This document shows positions 8,572 through 17,156 of a DNA stretch of 25,239 bases, in pieces; positions within the stretch are counted from its first letter, which is position 1; the number at the start of each line of letters is the position of its first letter. The translations under genes were made by a program, and so were the position numbers. Under the pieces are notes generated by a model. That model was not told the DNA's origin, did no database searches, and saw only the letters and a program-made list of their open reading frames with translations. The stretch comes from an uncultured Oscillospiraceae bacterium (lineage in GTDB: Bacteria; Bacillota; Clostridia; Oscillospirales; Oscillospiraceae): NCBI GenBank assembly GCA_934593275.1, contig CAKTQE010000030.1, positions 1-25,239 of the forward strand, in the 5' to 3' direction.

Positions 8572-8611
8572 GAGAGTGCAAAAAGAGGAACCAACGGAAG
8601 GAGTGCTGAGT

Positions 8612-9610
8612 ATGCGTGAGGGTACAAAATATACCTCTACCGACGTGGCAAAACGGGCAGGAGTATCTCAGGCAACGGTTTCCCGGGTTTTCAACCAGCC
8701 GGATACGGTGATCGAATCCACCCGGGCCAAAGTCCTGGCGGCAGCCCAGGAGCTGCAATACTATCCCAATGCCATCGCGAAAATTCTCAACAGCGACACC
8801 ACCGGACTGGTCGGCGTGATCGTCCGGGACATTACAAATCCCTTTTACTCCAATCTGATCGCCATTCTGATGGACCGGTTGACGCTGAAAGGGAAGAAGG
8901 TGCTGCTGTTTAACGGCAGCGTTACCGATGACATCGAGGCGGTGATGGCCGAGGCCATCAGCTACCGGGTGGATGGGCTTGTGATCGCCTCCGCTTCTCT
9001 TTCAGAGCAGCTGATGCGGAAAAACGTACCGGAGGTTCTTCCTGTGGTACTGATCAACCATCAGGTGCAGTCCAAGCAGTTTTGCAGTATTGGCAGTGAT
9101 GAATACCGCAACGGCAGCCTGGTGGCGGAAGCCCTTTGGAACCGGGGGTGCAGATATTTTTACTGCTTCACCGGGCCGGACAATATGCCCAGCAGCACCG
9201 GGCGGCTTCAGGGCTTCCGGCAGCGGCTGGAGGAACTGGGCGCGCGGATGCCGGAATGGTCCTTTGGAGACTACACCTACGACTCCGGATTCCGGAGAAT
9301 GAAACAGGCGATTTCCCAAATGCCGGCGGAACGCTGCGGCATTTTCTGCGGGAACGATTTGATTGGCATGGGGGTCCTGGATGCCCTGCGCACCGGGGGC
9401 ATTGCCGTACCGGAGCAATGCGCCGTTATTGGCTTTGATGACATTTCCCAAAGTGACTGGAAAGCCTATGGGCTGTCCAGTATGCGCTTTCCTGTGGAGG
9501 ATATGATCGATATTGCGGTGGGCTACCTGACGGTGGACCGTGAACGCTTCGCCGGGTGTCATCAGTTTCCATGCAGCCTGGTCCTGCGGCAGACAACGCC
9601 GGAGCCTTGA
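8612..9610 (+). CDS. LacI-family transcriptional regulator
   Basis: The 332-residue DNA-binding protein has an N-terminal helix-turn-helix (TSTDVAKRAGVSQATVSRVFN, residues 8-28) with recognition helix SQATVSRVF. The hinge YYPNAIAKIL follows near residue 50, then the periplasmic-binding-protein-like effector domain starting TGLVGVIV. The ending GNDLIGMGVLDALR...VIGFDDI is diagnostic of the family. The start at 8612 has AAGGAG 8 bases upstream; a longer open frame from 8501 overlaps the promoter and is rejected. It has its own promoter and terminator and precedes the sugar importer operon, whose promoter carries LacI-like operator sites. It is therefore most likely the local regulator, with a sugar or derivative as ligand. 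Confidence 0.93.
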   Translation: MREGTKYTSTDVAKRAGVSQATVSRVFNQPDTVIESTRAKVLAAAQELQYYPNAIAKILNSDTTGLVGVIVRDITNPFYSNLIAILMDRLTLKGKKVLLFNGSVTDDIEAVMAEAISYRVDGLVIASASLSEQLMRKNVPEVLPVVLINHQVQSKQFCSIGSDEYRNGSLVAEALWNRGCRYFYCFTGPDNMPSSTGRLQGFRQRLEELGARMPEWSFGDYTYDSGFRRMKQAISQMPAERCGIFCGNDLIGMGVLDALRTGGIAVPEQCAVIGFDDISQSDWKAYGLSSMRFPVEDMIDIAVGYLTVDRERFAGCHQFPCSLVLRQTTPEP

Positions 9611-9629
9611 CCCTCCATCATTTAAACAA

Positions 9630-9684
9630 CCTGCCATAAAGCAGAACCGCCCCTTGGCGGCGACTGCTTTATGGCAGGTTTTTT
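9630..9684 (+). terminator. Intrinsic terminator of the LacI-family gene
   Basis: CCTGCCATAAAGCAG and its perfect 15-bp complement enclose an inner CCGCC/GGCGG stem and are followed by TTTTTT. This separates the regulator from the transporter operon. Confidence 0.95.
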
Positions 9685-9782
9685 GATGCCCATCCGAGGG
9701 GGCGTTCCTGGTGAAACAGCACAAAATCAGGGACTTGCATTCGTAGAGAACGACAAAATTCACAGGAGGCCATAAAAAAGAA

Positions 9783-9811
9783 TTGACATTTGAGAAACAT
9801 GGAAATATAAT
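9783..9811 (+). promoter_or_regulatory. Consensus sigma-A promoter of the sugar ABC operon
   Basis: TTGACA (9783-9788), a 17-base spacer and TATAAT (9806-9811) match the consensus exactly. A promoter this strong needs restraint, which fits the repressor-type sites just downstream. Confidence 0.93.
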
Positions 9812-9824
9812 GCAGACAAACAAA

Positions 9825-9851
9825 TGAATACGCATTCAGAATACGCATTCA
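9825..9851 (+). promoter_or_regulatory. Tandem LacI-type operator sites
   Basis: The 13-mer GAATACGCATTCA occurs twice back to back (9826-9838 and 9839-9851). Each copy contains the near-palindrome GAATA-CG-CATTC, with the central CpG typical of LacI-family operators. The first copy starts about 15 bases after the -10 element, a position that blocks initiation or early elongation. Two sites in direct contact suggest cooperative binding. Assignment to the adjacent regulator is an inference from position. Confidence 0.75.
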
Positions 9852-9889
9852 TTCAATTAGTACGGAACCATGAGAGGAGTGCGCAGCCT

Positions 9890-10780
9890 ATGACAACACG
9901 ATCTTCCGGCAGAACATTGCAAAAGAATTCGGATATTCCATCCGCGGTCCTGTTTTTAACACCGGCGTTTCTGCTGATCATCTGCATTACCTTTGTACCC
10001 ATTGTGTTGGCTATCCGCAACAGCTTTCACGCAACGGTTTATGCCCAGGTGGGGGAATTTGTAGGATTTGAGAATTACAAAACCGTTTTCAAAGAGGGGG
10101 GACTGCAAAACATCCTCAACTCTGTGGAGTATGTGGTGCTGTCGCTGCTGCTGGTCATGCCCCTGGGCATTGCCCTGGGGACTCTGCTGAACCGGAAAGT
10201 AAAGGGGACGGTGCTGTTTCGGACGCTGATCATTATTCCCTGGGTCCTGTCCCAGACCGTTACCGCAATGCTGTGGCGTTGGATCCTCAACGGCAGCTTT
10301 GGCCCTGTAAGCTTTCTGGCCTACCAGCTTACAGGCAGCAAGCTGGACCTGCTGAGCAATCCTCTTACGGCAAAGCTGGTGGTGGTGTTTGCCAATGTGT
10401 GGAATACCCTGCCTGTGGTGGTGATCCTGACCCTGGCTGCCCTGCAAACCGTCCCTGGGGAACTGCGGGAGGCCGCAATGATGGACGGTGCCACGGATTG
10501 GAAGGTCTATACCCGGATCACCCTGCCTGTGATCCGCCCCACGCTGATCACCGCTTTGGTAATGCAGAGCATTGAGTATTTCAACATGGTGACCTTGATT
10601 TTCGTACTCACCGCCGGAGGCCCTTTCAATGCCACCCAGACGCTGAGCGTGGCTGCCTACCAGAACGGCTTCAGCTACTGGCATATGGACATTGCCGCCG
10701 CGTTCAGTGTGATCATCTTCCTTTGCAATATCGCTTTCAGTGCCGTATATGTCCGGCTGCTGAAAGCCGCGGATGACTGA
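9890..10780 (+). CDS. Carbohydrate ABC transporter permease (MalF/UgpA-like, CUT1)
   Basis: This 296-residue inner-membrane protein is one half of a sugar importer channel. After a short cytoplasmic N-terminus, six hydrophobic segments are visible. The EAA loop (about residues 185-210) reads LREAAMMDGATDWKVYTRITLP, the conserved dock for the ATPase. The start at 9890 has GAGAGGAG 10 bases upstream. The open frame extends back to 9824, but that stretch would translate the operator. It is the first gene of a four-gene operon with the second permease 13 bases downstream. No ATPase gene is present, so a housekeeping MsmK/UgpC-type ATPase elsewhere would be needed. Confidence 0.92.
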   Translation: MTTRSSGRTLQKNSDIPSAVLFLTPAFLLIICITFVPIVLAIRNSFHATVYAQVGEFVGFENYKTVFKEGGLQNILNSVEYVVLSLLLVMPLGIALGTLLNRKVKGTVLFRTLIIIPWVLSQTVTAMLWRWILNGSFGPVSFLAYQLTGSKLDLLSNPLTAKLVVVFANVWNTLPVVVILTLAALQTVPGELREAAMMDGATDWKVYTRITLPVIRPTLITALVMQSIEYFNMVTLIFVLTAGGPFNATQTLSVAAYQNGFSYWHMDIAAAFSVIIFLCNIAFSAVYVRLLKAADD

Positions 10781-10793
10781 AAGGAGGCAAAAC

Positions 10794-11642
10794 ATGAATA
10801 ACAAAAATGGATTGCGCCGCCGCCCCGGGCTGGACGCGCTGACTTACATCATGCTGGTGCTGGCATCCCTCATCTCCATGTTCCCGGTACTCTGGGCCAT
10901 TACAACGGCCCTGAAAACAGACGGAGAGGTCAACTCGTTCCCGCCGACCATGTTCCCCGAGAAAATCAACCTGGGCAATTTTTCCGCCGTTCTGTTCCAG
11001 TCTGATTTTCCCAGATATCTGCTGAATTCCGTGATCGTAACGGTGCTGTGCATCCTGGTGGCAACGCTGATCGCCGCCCACGCGGCCTATGCCCTGACCA
11101 ACTTCCGGATCCGCTATAAAAAGCAGATGATGTTTGTGATTCTCATGACCAGTATGGTGCCGCCGGTGGCGATGCTGGTTCCGCTGTACATGCTGGCGGT
11201 AAAGCTGGGCCTTTACGATACCCGGTTCCTGCTGATCCTCATCTATACCGCCTGGCGGGTGCCGGTACTGGCCTGGATCCTCAGAGGATTTTTTGAGAAG
11301 CTGCCCAAGGAGCTGATGGAAGCGGGGATCATCGATGGCTGTTCCCAGCCTATGGTGTTCTATCGGATCATTCTTCCCATCTCCAAGCCCGGCATCGTGT
11401 CCGCGGCGTTGCTCAGTGCCGTATATGTATGGAACGACTTCCTGGTTTCCTCCACCTTTACGACCAAGAATGAGCTGAGAATGCTGTCTATCGGACTTTA
11501 CAACTACATTTCCCAGTATGGCATTCAGTGGGGCAAGCTGATGGCGGCAGTGACCATCTCCATTGTTCCGATTGTGATCCTGTTCGTCCTGCTCCAGCGG
11601 CATTTCGTGGAAGGCATGGCGGCTGGTGCGGTGAAAGGCTGA
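10794..11642 (+). CDS. Carbohydrate ABC transporter permease (MalG/UgpE-like, CUT1)
   Basis: The second channel subunit, 282 residues, has six membrane segments and the EAA-type loop KELMEAGIIDGCSQPMVFYRIILP (about residues 176-199). MALG-type features such as TAWRVPVLAWILRGFFEKLPKELMEA are conserved. The start at 10794 follows AAAGGAGG by 6 bases. It is a partner of the preceding permease, with the binding protein following after a 132-base gap that contains a small hairpin. Confidence 0.92.
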   Translation: MNNKNGLRRRPGLDALTYIMLVLASLISMFPVLWAITTALKTDGEVNSFPPTMFPEKINLGNFSAVLFQSDFPRYLLNSVIVTVLCILVATLIAAHAAYALTNFRIRYKKQMMFVILMTSMVPPVAMLVPLYMLAVKLGLYDTRFLLILIYTAWRVPVLAWILRGFFEKLPKELMEAGIIDGCSQPMVFYRIILPISKPGIVSAALLSAVYVWNDFLVSSTFTTKNELRMLSIGLYNYISQYGIQWGKLMAAVTISIVPIVILFVLLQRHFVEGMAAGAVKG

Positions 11643-11644
11643 TC

Positions 11645-11663
11645 GACCGGGGCGTGTCCGGTC
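11645..11663 (+). other. Small intercistronic hairpin
   Basis: GACCGG and CCGGTC form a perfect 6-bp stem with a 7-base loop just after the second permease. It has no T-tract, so it is not a full terminator; it may act in mRNA processing. The rest of the 132-base gap shows nothing further until the GAGG ribosome site at 11763. Confidence 0.35.
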
Positions 11664-11774
11664 CAAAAATAAGCAACGGCATTCAGGATGTCCCTTTTGC
11701 CCGGTCAATGACGTCGGGCCTGGCAGAACAAGTCCCTTGGTGCCACAAACAAAAAAAGAAATGAGGTTATTCAC

Positions 11775-13076
11775 ATGAAAAAGATGCTGTCCTTTCTGCT
11801 GGCCATTGTGATGGTTCTGTCCATGGCCGCCTGCGGCGGGTCCTCCAAGCCGGAGACAACAACTGCCGCTGCCAACACCCCCGCCGGAAATTCCGCCGAT
11901 ACCCCCAAGGGCATTGATATGACCTTTACCATCTTCCTGGACCCCGCCTCTACGGATGACCCCAGATGCGTGGTTTTGAAAGAAATCGTTGACGAATACA
12001 ATGCCACCAACGCCTACGGAAACACCGTCACCGTAGAGAGCATCCATTGGAGCCAGTACGAGTCCCAGCTGATTCAGAAGACCGCCGCCGGAAACGGCCC
12101 GGATATTGTGAACGCTTTCTCTGACCAGCTGATGCAGCACATTGAGGCCGGGACCATCCAGCCCATGACCAAGTACGCCAAGGAATTTATTGCCGAGAAC
12201 CCCGCTTACATCCATACCGCCGAAAAGCTGACCCAGGCCGACGGTGAAATCTACTCCCTGCCCTGGGAGAGCCGTGTCACTGTAAACTGGTACCGCACCG
12301 ATGTCTATGACAAGGCCCCTGAGACCTGGGCGGAGCTGCTGGCCACCGCCGAAAAATCCACGGATCTGGCCATGGGCTTTGCGGTGGGACTCAGTGACGG
12401 CTCCAACGGCACGGCACTGATGGAAACCTTTACCCCCTGGCTCCGCAGTGCCGGTGGAGACATGTTTGACAAGGACGGCAAGGCCATTTTCAACAGTGAA
12501 GCCGGTGTAAAGGTGGTAAACTTTATCAAAGAGCTGCTGGAAGCCGGAACCATGGACAAGAGCGTGCTGAATATGGCCTATGACGATGTTGTGGACGCAT
12601 TCAAGTCCGGCACGGTTTACGCCATGGACGCAGGCACCCAGCGGGCTTCCACCATCAAGTCCTCGGATTTGGCCGCCAACTTTGCCTCCGCGCCCATTGC
12701 CGGTGTGGACGGCGCGGCCCCTGCCTTTGTAGCCGGTCAGACCCTGGCCATTGGCAGTCAGGCAAAAGACCCGGATATGGCATGGGACTTTATCCGCTAT
12801 TTCTACTCCATCGAGAACCAGAAAAAGTGGATGAGTGCCAAGTGCATGACCGTCCGTACCGATGTATTTGACGATGCCGAGATCCAGGCCATGGATGGCT
12901 ACGAGGAAATGAAGATGTGGAGCGAATACGCGACCACCGGCAGCATGACCTTCTTCCCCGCGGACTATACCGAGCTGGAGACCCGGATCGCTCAGGCGGT
13001 TCAGTCTGTGGTGTTCCAGGGGGCCGATGCCCAGACGGCACTGGACAGTGTGGCCGACTGGTACAACAACAAATAA
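11775..13076 (+). CDS. Extracellular sugar-binding lipoprotein (CUT1 solute-binding protein)
   Basis: The 433-residue lipoprotein begins with a signal peptide and the lipobox MAAC at Cys20, followed by a Gly/Ser/Thr/Ala linker. The mature part is a typical SBP_bac_1 protein: the SQYESQLIQKTAAGNGPDIVNAFSDQLMQHIEAGTIQPM block and the later GQTLAIGSQAKDPDMAWDFIRYFYSIENQKKW block match sugar-binding proteins of the MalE/UgpB class. It delivers the substrate to the two permeases encoded just upstream. It lies third in the operon, an unusual place since binding proteins often come first. A strong hairpin after the stop could raise its relative expression. Ligand unknown. Confidence 0.9.
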   Translation: MKKMLSFLLAIVMVLSMAACGGSSKPETTTAAANTPAGNSADTPKGIDMTFTIFLDPASTDDPRCVVLKEIVDEYNATNAYGNTVTVESIHWSQYESQLIQKTAAGNGPDIVNAFSDQLMQHIEAGTIQPMTKYAKEFIAENPAYIHTAEKLTQADGEIYSLPWESRVTVNWYRTDVYDKAPETWAELLATAEKSTDLAMGFAVGLSDGSNGTALMETFTPWLRSAGGDMFDKDGKAIFNSEAGVKVVNFIKELLEAGTMDKSVLNMAYDDVVDAFKSGTVYAMDAGTQRASTIKSSDLAANFASAPIAGVDGAAPAFVAGQTLAIGSQAKDPDMAWDFIRYFYSIENQKKWMSAKCMTVRTDVFDDAEIQAMDGYEEMKMWSEYATTGSMTFFPADYTELETRIAQAVQSVVFQGADAQTALDSVADWYNNK

Positions 13077-13082
13077 ACACCT

Positions 13083-13116
13083 CCGGGCGGGGGAACGGCA
13101 GCGTCTTCCCGCCCGG
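13083..13116 (+). other. Intercistronic stem-loop after the sugar-binding protein gene
   Basis: CCGGGCGGG pairs with CCCGCCCGG (9 bp, extendable by G-T pairs). It is followed by AAAACAATAC rather than a T-tract, so transcripts should continue into the oxidoreductase. It probably stabilises the upstream mRNA end. Confidence 0.6.
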
Positions 13117-13141
13117 AAAACAATACAGGAGTGAATTACCT

Positions 13142-14644
13142 ATGAAGCATTTTTACGATGTGATCGTGGTGGGCGGCGGCCCTGCCGGTATTATGGCCGC
13201 CATGGCCAGTGCCAAGCTGGGTGCGGACACCCTTTTGATTGAAAAAAACGGTTTTCTGGGCGGCGCGGCAACGGCGGCCTGCCTGGGGCCTATTTCTCCT
13301 TTCCACTATAAAGATGAACAGGTCATTGACGGCCTGCCCCAGCGGTTTATGGACCGGATGGTGGAGGAAAAAGGCTCTACAGGACACATGAAGACCCTGG
13401 ACCCCTACGGCAGCGGTGATTCCCTGGGATTTTATGACCGGGAAAAATACAAGTATGTGGCCGCCGAAATGCTGACGGAATTCGGCGCGGACATTCTGTA
13501 TCATAGCGTGATCTCCGATGTGGTCATGGAGGGGAAAACGCTCTGCGGCGTGGTGACCATGGACAAGCAGGGAAAGCGCATGGAGTTCCGGGCCAAGGTG
13601 GTGGTAGATGCCACCGGTGACGGGGATGTGGCAGTCAAGGCCGGAGAAAACTATGTTTCCGGTGACGAAAAGACCCACAAAATGTCCCCCTCCTCCTCCA
13701 TGTTTGAAATGGCCAATGTGGATACGGAAAAGGTGTACCAGTACATTCTGGACAACCCCGATGATTTTGAGTTCCTCAGCGACATTGTACCCATGCGGCC
13801 CTTTGATGAAAGACTGAAACAGAAATACTTTGTAGGCCAAGGCTTTAAGAAACTGGTCCGCCAGGCTGTGGAGGCCGGGGACCTGTGCTTTGGCAGAGAC
13901 TCCGTGATCGTTCTCAACGGCATTCATCCCGGCACCATGCACTTTAACGCCACCCGGATCTGCGGCCTGGATGCCACGGATGTGGTCAAGCGCACGGAAA
14001 GCGAGTTGGACGGAAGACGGCAAATCGATTCCGTGTCCGAGTTTATGATCAAGTATGTCCCCGGCTTTGAACATGCCTTTGTCAGCACCACAGGCTCCGA
14101 GGTGGGTGTCCGGGAGACCCGGCACATCCAGGGCGAATACACCCTGACGGGCAGTGACGTCTATAACGGGCGCAAGTTTGAGGACGAGGTTTCCAGAGGC
14201 TATTTCCCCATTGACCTGCACAATCCTGACGGTGCTACCGGCTATGGCAACGGCGGCGTTTGGAAAGTTCCCCTGGATACCTACGGCATTCCCTATCGCT
14301 GCCTGGTACCCAAGCACATTGACGGCCTGATCCTCTCCGGACGCTGCATCTCCGGCACCAGTGAAGCCCACGGCTCCTATCGGACCCAGGGCGGCATTAT
14401 GGGCATCGGCCAGGCCTCCGGCGCGGCTGCCGCGGTCTGCGCCCGGAACGATGTTCAGCCCAGAGCGCAGAATGTGGCGGAGATCCAAGCTGCCATTACA
14501 GAGCTTGGCGGACTGTACCGCCGGGATGAGGCCCGGGCAGCAGCGGAAAAGGCCCGGGCAAGAACAATCGCCCAGGAGTATATTCGCAGCCAGCATGGCC
14601 GCCTGATCACCCGGCCCGAAGTACTGAAACAGTACGAGGACTGA
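13142..14644 (+). CDS. FAD-dependent oxidoreductase (FAD_oxidored family)
   Basis: The 500-residue protein opens with a Rossmann FAD-binding motif: DVIVVGGGPAG (residues 6-16, GxGxxG) with the ribose-binding Glu34 after the second strand. GFLGGAAT follows at 37-44, and a GD motif occurs in VVDATGDGDVAVKAG. The C-terminal ISGTSEAHGSYRTQGGIMGIGQASGAAAAVC block is characteristic of the FAD_oxidored family. The last ~45 residues form a charged helix (ARAAAEKARARTIAQEY). The start is set by CAGGAG 10 bases before the ATG at 13142. It is co-transcribed with the sugar importer, so it probably oxidises or reduces the imported compound or a derivative. The substrate is unknown. Confidence 0.87.
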   Translation: MKHFYDVIVVGGGPAGIMAAMASAKLGADTLLIEKNGFLGGAATAACLGPISPFHYKDEQVIDGLPQRFMDRMVEEKGSTGHMKTLDPYGSGDSLGFYDREKYKYVAAEMLTEFGADILYHSVISDVVMEGKTLCGVVTMDKQGKRMEFRAKVVVDATGDGDVAVKAGENYVSGDEKTHKMSPSSSMFEMANVDTEKVYQYILDNPDDFEFLSDIVPMRPFDERLKQKYFVGQGFKKLVRQAVEAGDLCFGRDSVIVLNGIHPGTMHFNATRICGLDATDVVKRTESELDGRRQIDSVSEFMIKYVPGFEHAFVSTTGSEVGVRETRHIQGEYTLTGSDVYNGRKFEDEVSRGYFPIDLHNPDGATGYGNGGVWKVPLDTYGIPYRCLVPKHIDGLILSGRCISGTSEAHGSYRTQGGIMGIGQASGAAAAVCARNDVQPRAQNVAEIQAAITELGGLYRRDEARAAAEKARARTIAQEYIRSQHGRLITRPEVLKQYED

Positions 14645-14709
14645 CACGCCGACTGACGGCTCGGCGGCAGCAACAGTCCCTTTTAAATTGTTCCCTCTCT
14701 TCTTCCTCC

Positions 14710-14753
14710 GGCTCCCTGGACCCTTTGGGGTTCGGGGGGCCAATTTTTGTTTT
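14710..14753 (+). terminator. Intrinsic terminator of the sugar importer operon
   Basis: A 14-bp stem (GGCTCCCTGGACCC with GGGTTCGGGGGGCC, including G-T pairs) with a 4-base loop is followed by AATTTTTGTTTT. It lies 66 bases after the oxidoreductase stop. Confidence 0.85.
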
Positions 14754-14783
14754 AAAGGGGGGCAAACCGGCCTGGCGAAATTC

Positions 14784-14821
14784 AAAAAAGCATCCGCAAC
14801 GGCAACGTTACGGATGCTTTT
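14784..14821. terminator. Bidirectional terminator between the oxidoreductase and xanthine dehydrogenase genes
   Basis: AAAAGCATCCGCAACG and CGTTACGGATGCTTTT pair with one mismatch around GCAA, flanked by A and T runs. It serves the minus-strand molybdenum-subunit operon and backs up the plus-strand terminator just before it. Confidence 0.9.
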
Positions 14822-14854
14822 GAACATATAGAGGGGCTAGGAAACCGAAATGGT

Positions 14855-17146
14855 CTATTCCCCCTGCCCCAGGGCGATCTGTTCCGGGGTGATGGGGAGT
14901 TCCCGGTGCCAGTGGCCGGTGGCCCGGTAGATGGCGTGGGCGATGGCGGGGCCGGGGGTGTTGATGACGATTTCGCCGATGGATTTGGCACCGAAAGGCC
15001 CCGTGGGTTCGTAGCTGTGTTCAAACTCCACCTTGAGATTGCCCATGTCCAGGCGGGTGGGGAGTTTGTACTGCATGAAGCCGGACTCCATGGGACGGCC
15101 ACTGGGGTCATAGGTCACGTTTTCCATCAGGGTGTGGCCGATGCCCTGGACGATGCCGCCCTCGGTCTGGATGGTGGCAAGGGCGGGGTTAATGGGGATG
15201 CCGCAGTCCACCACGGCCATGTAGTTGAGAATGTCCACCTTGCCCGTCAGCTTGTCCAGCTCGATTTCCACCATGCCAACCATAAAGGGCGGGGGCGAAA
15301 CCGGGGAACTGTGGGTCTCCGTGACCTCCGGAGCCAGGGTGTTGCCCACCTGGGCCTTGTAGCTGATGTCCTTAAGAGACACCTGCTGCCCGCTTCCCAC
15401 CCGGCGGACAAGGGAGCCGGCAAACTCCACATCCTCTTCCCCGCAGTCCATCATCTGGGCGGCAATGGCGCAGATGCGCTTTTTCAGGGTGTTGCAGGCT
15501 TTGACCACGGCCTGACCGGTGATATAGGTGGTGGAGGAGGCGTAGGAGCCGGAGTCATAGGGGGATACGTCCGTATCCGCGCCGAAGACCGCCACATCGT
15601 CTACATCACAGTCCATGATTTCCGCCACCATCTGGGCCAGAATGGTGTCGCAGCCGGTACCCATGTCCGCAGCACCGATGACCAGGTTGTAGGTGCCGTC
15701 GTCGCTGAGTTTCAGGGTGGCAGAGCCGACGTCCACATTGGAAATGCAGCTGCCCTGCATGGCCATGGCCACACCGGCGGTACGGACTTTGCCGCCTCCC
15801 ATATCCCGAACCTTGGAGCGTTCTTCCCAGTTAAACATCTTCCGGCAGTGTTCCATGCACCGATCCAGGGCGCAGGCGTTGGCGATCTCGCCGTAATAGG
15901 CATCCATGACCATGCCCTCCCGGACCATGTTTTTATCCCGAATTTCCGTGGCATCCATCCCCAGCTGCTCTGCCAGCTCGCTGACCAGGGATTCCACGGC
16001 GAAAATGCCCTGGGTGGCACCGTAGCCCCGGTAGGCTCCCGCCGCCTGGTGGTTGGTGTACACCACGTCATAGTGGAAGCGGAAGGCTTCCAAAGAGCCG
16101 GTATACAGGGGCAGGGCCTTGTGGCCGGAAAGGCCCACGGTGGTAGGGCCGTGTTCGCCGTAGGCTCCGGAATTGGACAGGGTGTACAGGTCCATGGCCC
16201 GGATGGTGCCGTCTTTCATGGCACCCAGGCGCAGGGTGATCTCCATTTCATGCCGGGGAGAACCGGCGATCTGGCATTCCTCCCGGGTGTAGGTGATCAT
16301 GGCGGGCCGCCCGGTTTTCATGGCCACAAAGGCGGGGTAGACATCACACACCGCCGTCTGCTTGGCACCGAAGCCTCCGCCGATCCGGGGCTTTTCCACC
16401 CGAATTTTGCTTTTAGGAATGCCCAAGGCCCGGGAGAGAATCCGCCGGGTGTGGAACACAATCTGGGTGGAGGAGATCACATGGAGCCGCCCGTAGCGGT
16501 CAAAGCTTGCGTAGGCGGTAAAGGGTTCCATCATGGCCTGGTTGTAGGCCTTGGTGTGGTAGGTCCGTTCCAGAATGATGTCACACTGGGAAAGAACACC
16601 CTCCACGTCTCCATGCACTTCATCGTCACTTGCAACCATGTTCCGCTTGGGGTCGCCGCCCACGTCACAGGGCGGAAACCAGTCTTCCTCCGGGTGGACG
16701 AGAATGGGGTTATCCTTGGCGGTGCGGAAATCCAGCACCGGCTCCAAAACTTTGTACTGCACTTTGATCAGCTTCATGGCCTTTCGGGCGGCCTTTTCCG
16801 TTTCCGCGGCGATAATGGCCACCACGTCACCGGAAAACCGCACATGCCGGTCAATGATCAGCCGGTCATAGGGGGACGGCTCCGGGAAGGTCTGGCCCGC
16901 AATGGCAAAACGGGTCTGGGGTACATCCTGCCAGGTGAAAATGTCCACCACGCCGGGAACCTTTTTGGCATTTTCCGTGCGAATGTCCTCCACCAGGGCA
17001 TTGGCATGGGGAGAGCGGAGGATTTTTACCACCAGGGCGTTTTGGGGTGCCACATCGTTTGTATATACAGGCTTTCCCAGTAGCAGCTGCATGGAGTCCT
17101 TTTTCCGGATGGATTTATTGATGGCTTTATAAACTTTCTGTTCCAT
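14855..17146 (-). CDS. Xanthine dehydrogenase-type molybdopterin-binding subunit
   Basis: The 763-residue subunit carries the Mo cofactor and active site of a xanthine oxidase family hydroxylase. Visible landmarks are the a/b hammerhead domain in the N-terminal ~130 residues, the cofactor-binding GGGFGAKQ, the loop AGAYRGYGATQ, GAADMGTGCDTILAQ, and GPFGAKSIGE with the catalytic glutamate near the C-terminus. The AYRGYG loop differs from the AYRCSFR loop of CO dehydrogenase CoxL and points to a xanthine/purine-type enzyme. The start at 17146 has AAGGAGG 6-7 bases upstream; the longer open frame to 17293 overlaps the 2Fe-2S gene and is rejected. It is the last gene of a three-gene operon. Sequence alone cannot tell whether it uses the labile selenium seen in clostridial selenium-dependent hydroxylases. 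Confidence 0.9.
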   Translation of the reverse strand: MEQKVYKAINKSIRKKDSMQLLLGKPVYTNDVAPQNALVVKILRSPHANALVEDIRTENAKKVPGVVDIFTWQDVPQTRFAIAGQTFPEPSPYDRLIIDRHVRFSGDVVAIIAAETEKAARKAMKLIKVQYKVLEPVLDFRTAKDNPILVHPEEDWFPPCDVGGDPKRNMVASDDEVHGDVEGVLSQCDIILERTYHTKAYNQAMMEPFTAYASFDRYGRLHVISSTQIVFHTRRILSRALGIPKSKIRVEKPRIGGGFGAKQTAVCDVYPAFVAMKTGRPAMITYTREECQIAGSPRHEMEITLRLGAMKDGTIRAMDLYTLSNSGAYGEHGPTTVGLSGHKALPLYTGSLEAFRFHYDVVYTNHQAAGAYRGYGATQGIFAVESLVSELAEQLGMDATEIRDKNMVREGMVMDAYYGEIANACALDRCMEHCRKMFNWEERSKVRDMGGGKVRTAGVAMAMQGSCISNVDVGSATLKLSDDGTYNLVIGAADMGTGCDTILAQMVAEIMDCDVDDVAVFGADTDVSPYDSGSYASSTTYITGQAVVKACNTLKKRICAIAAQMMDCGEEDVEFAGSLVRRVGSGQQVSLKDISYKAQVGNTLAPEVTETHSSPVSPPPFMVGMVEIELDKLTGKVDILNYMAVVDCGIPINPALATIQTEGGIVQGIGHTLMENVTYDPSGRPMESGFMQYKLPTRLDMGNLKVEFEHSYEPTGPFGAKSIGEIVINTPGPAIAHAIYRATGHWHRELPITPEQIALGQGE

Positions 17147-17156
17147 AGCTGCCTCC

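Noticed and set aside
8501..8611. Longer start for the LacI-family gene
   Set aside because: Would translate through the promoter; the ATG at 8612 has AAGGAG and matches the family N-terminus.
10737..12215. 492-codon minus-strand frame opposite the second permease and the binding protein
   Set aside because: Antisense to two genes with full family motifs, and no sensible domain.
13136..14827. 563-codon minus-strand frame opposite the FAD oxidoreductase
   Set aside because: Antisense shadow; it also runs through both terminators.
14906..17083. 725-codon plus-strand open frame opposite the molybdenum subunit
   Set aside because: Shadow of the minus-strand gene, caused by GC-rich third positions; no ribosome site and His/Gly/Val-rich low-sense protein.
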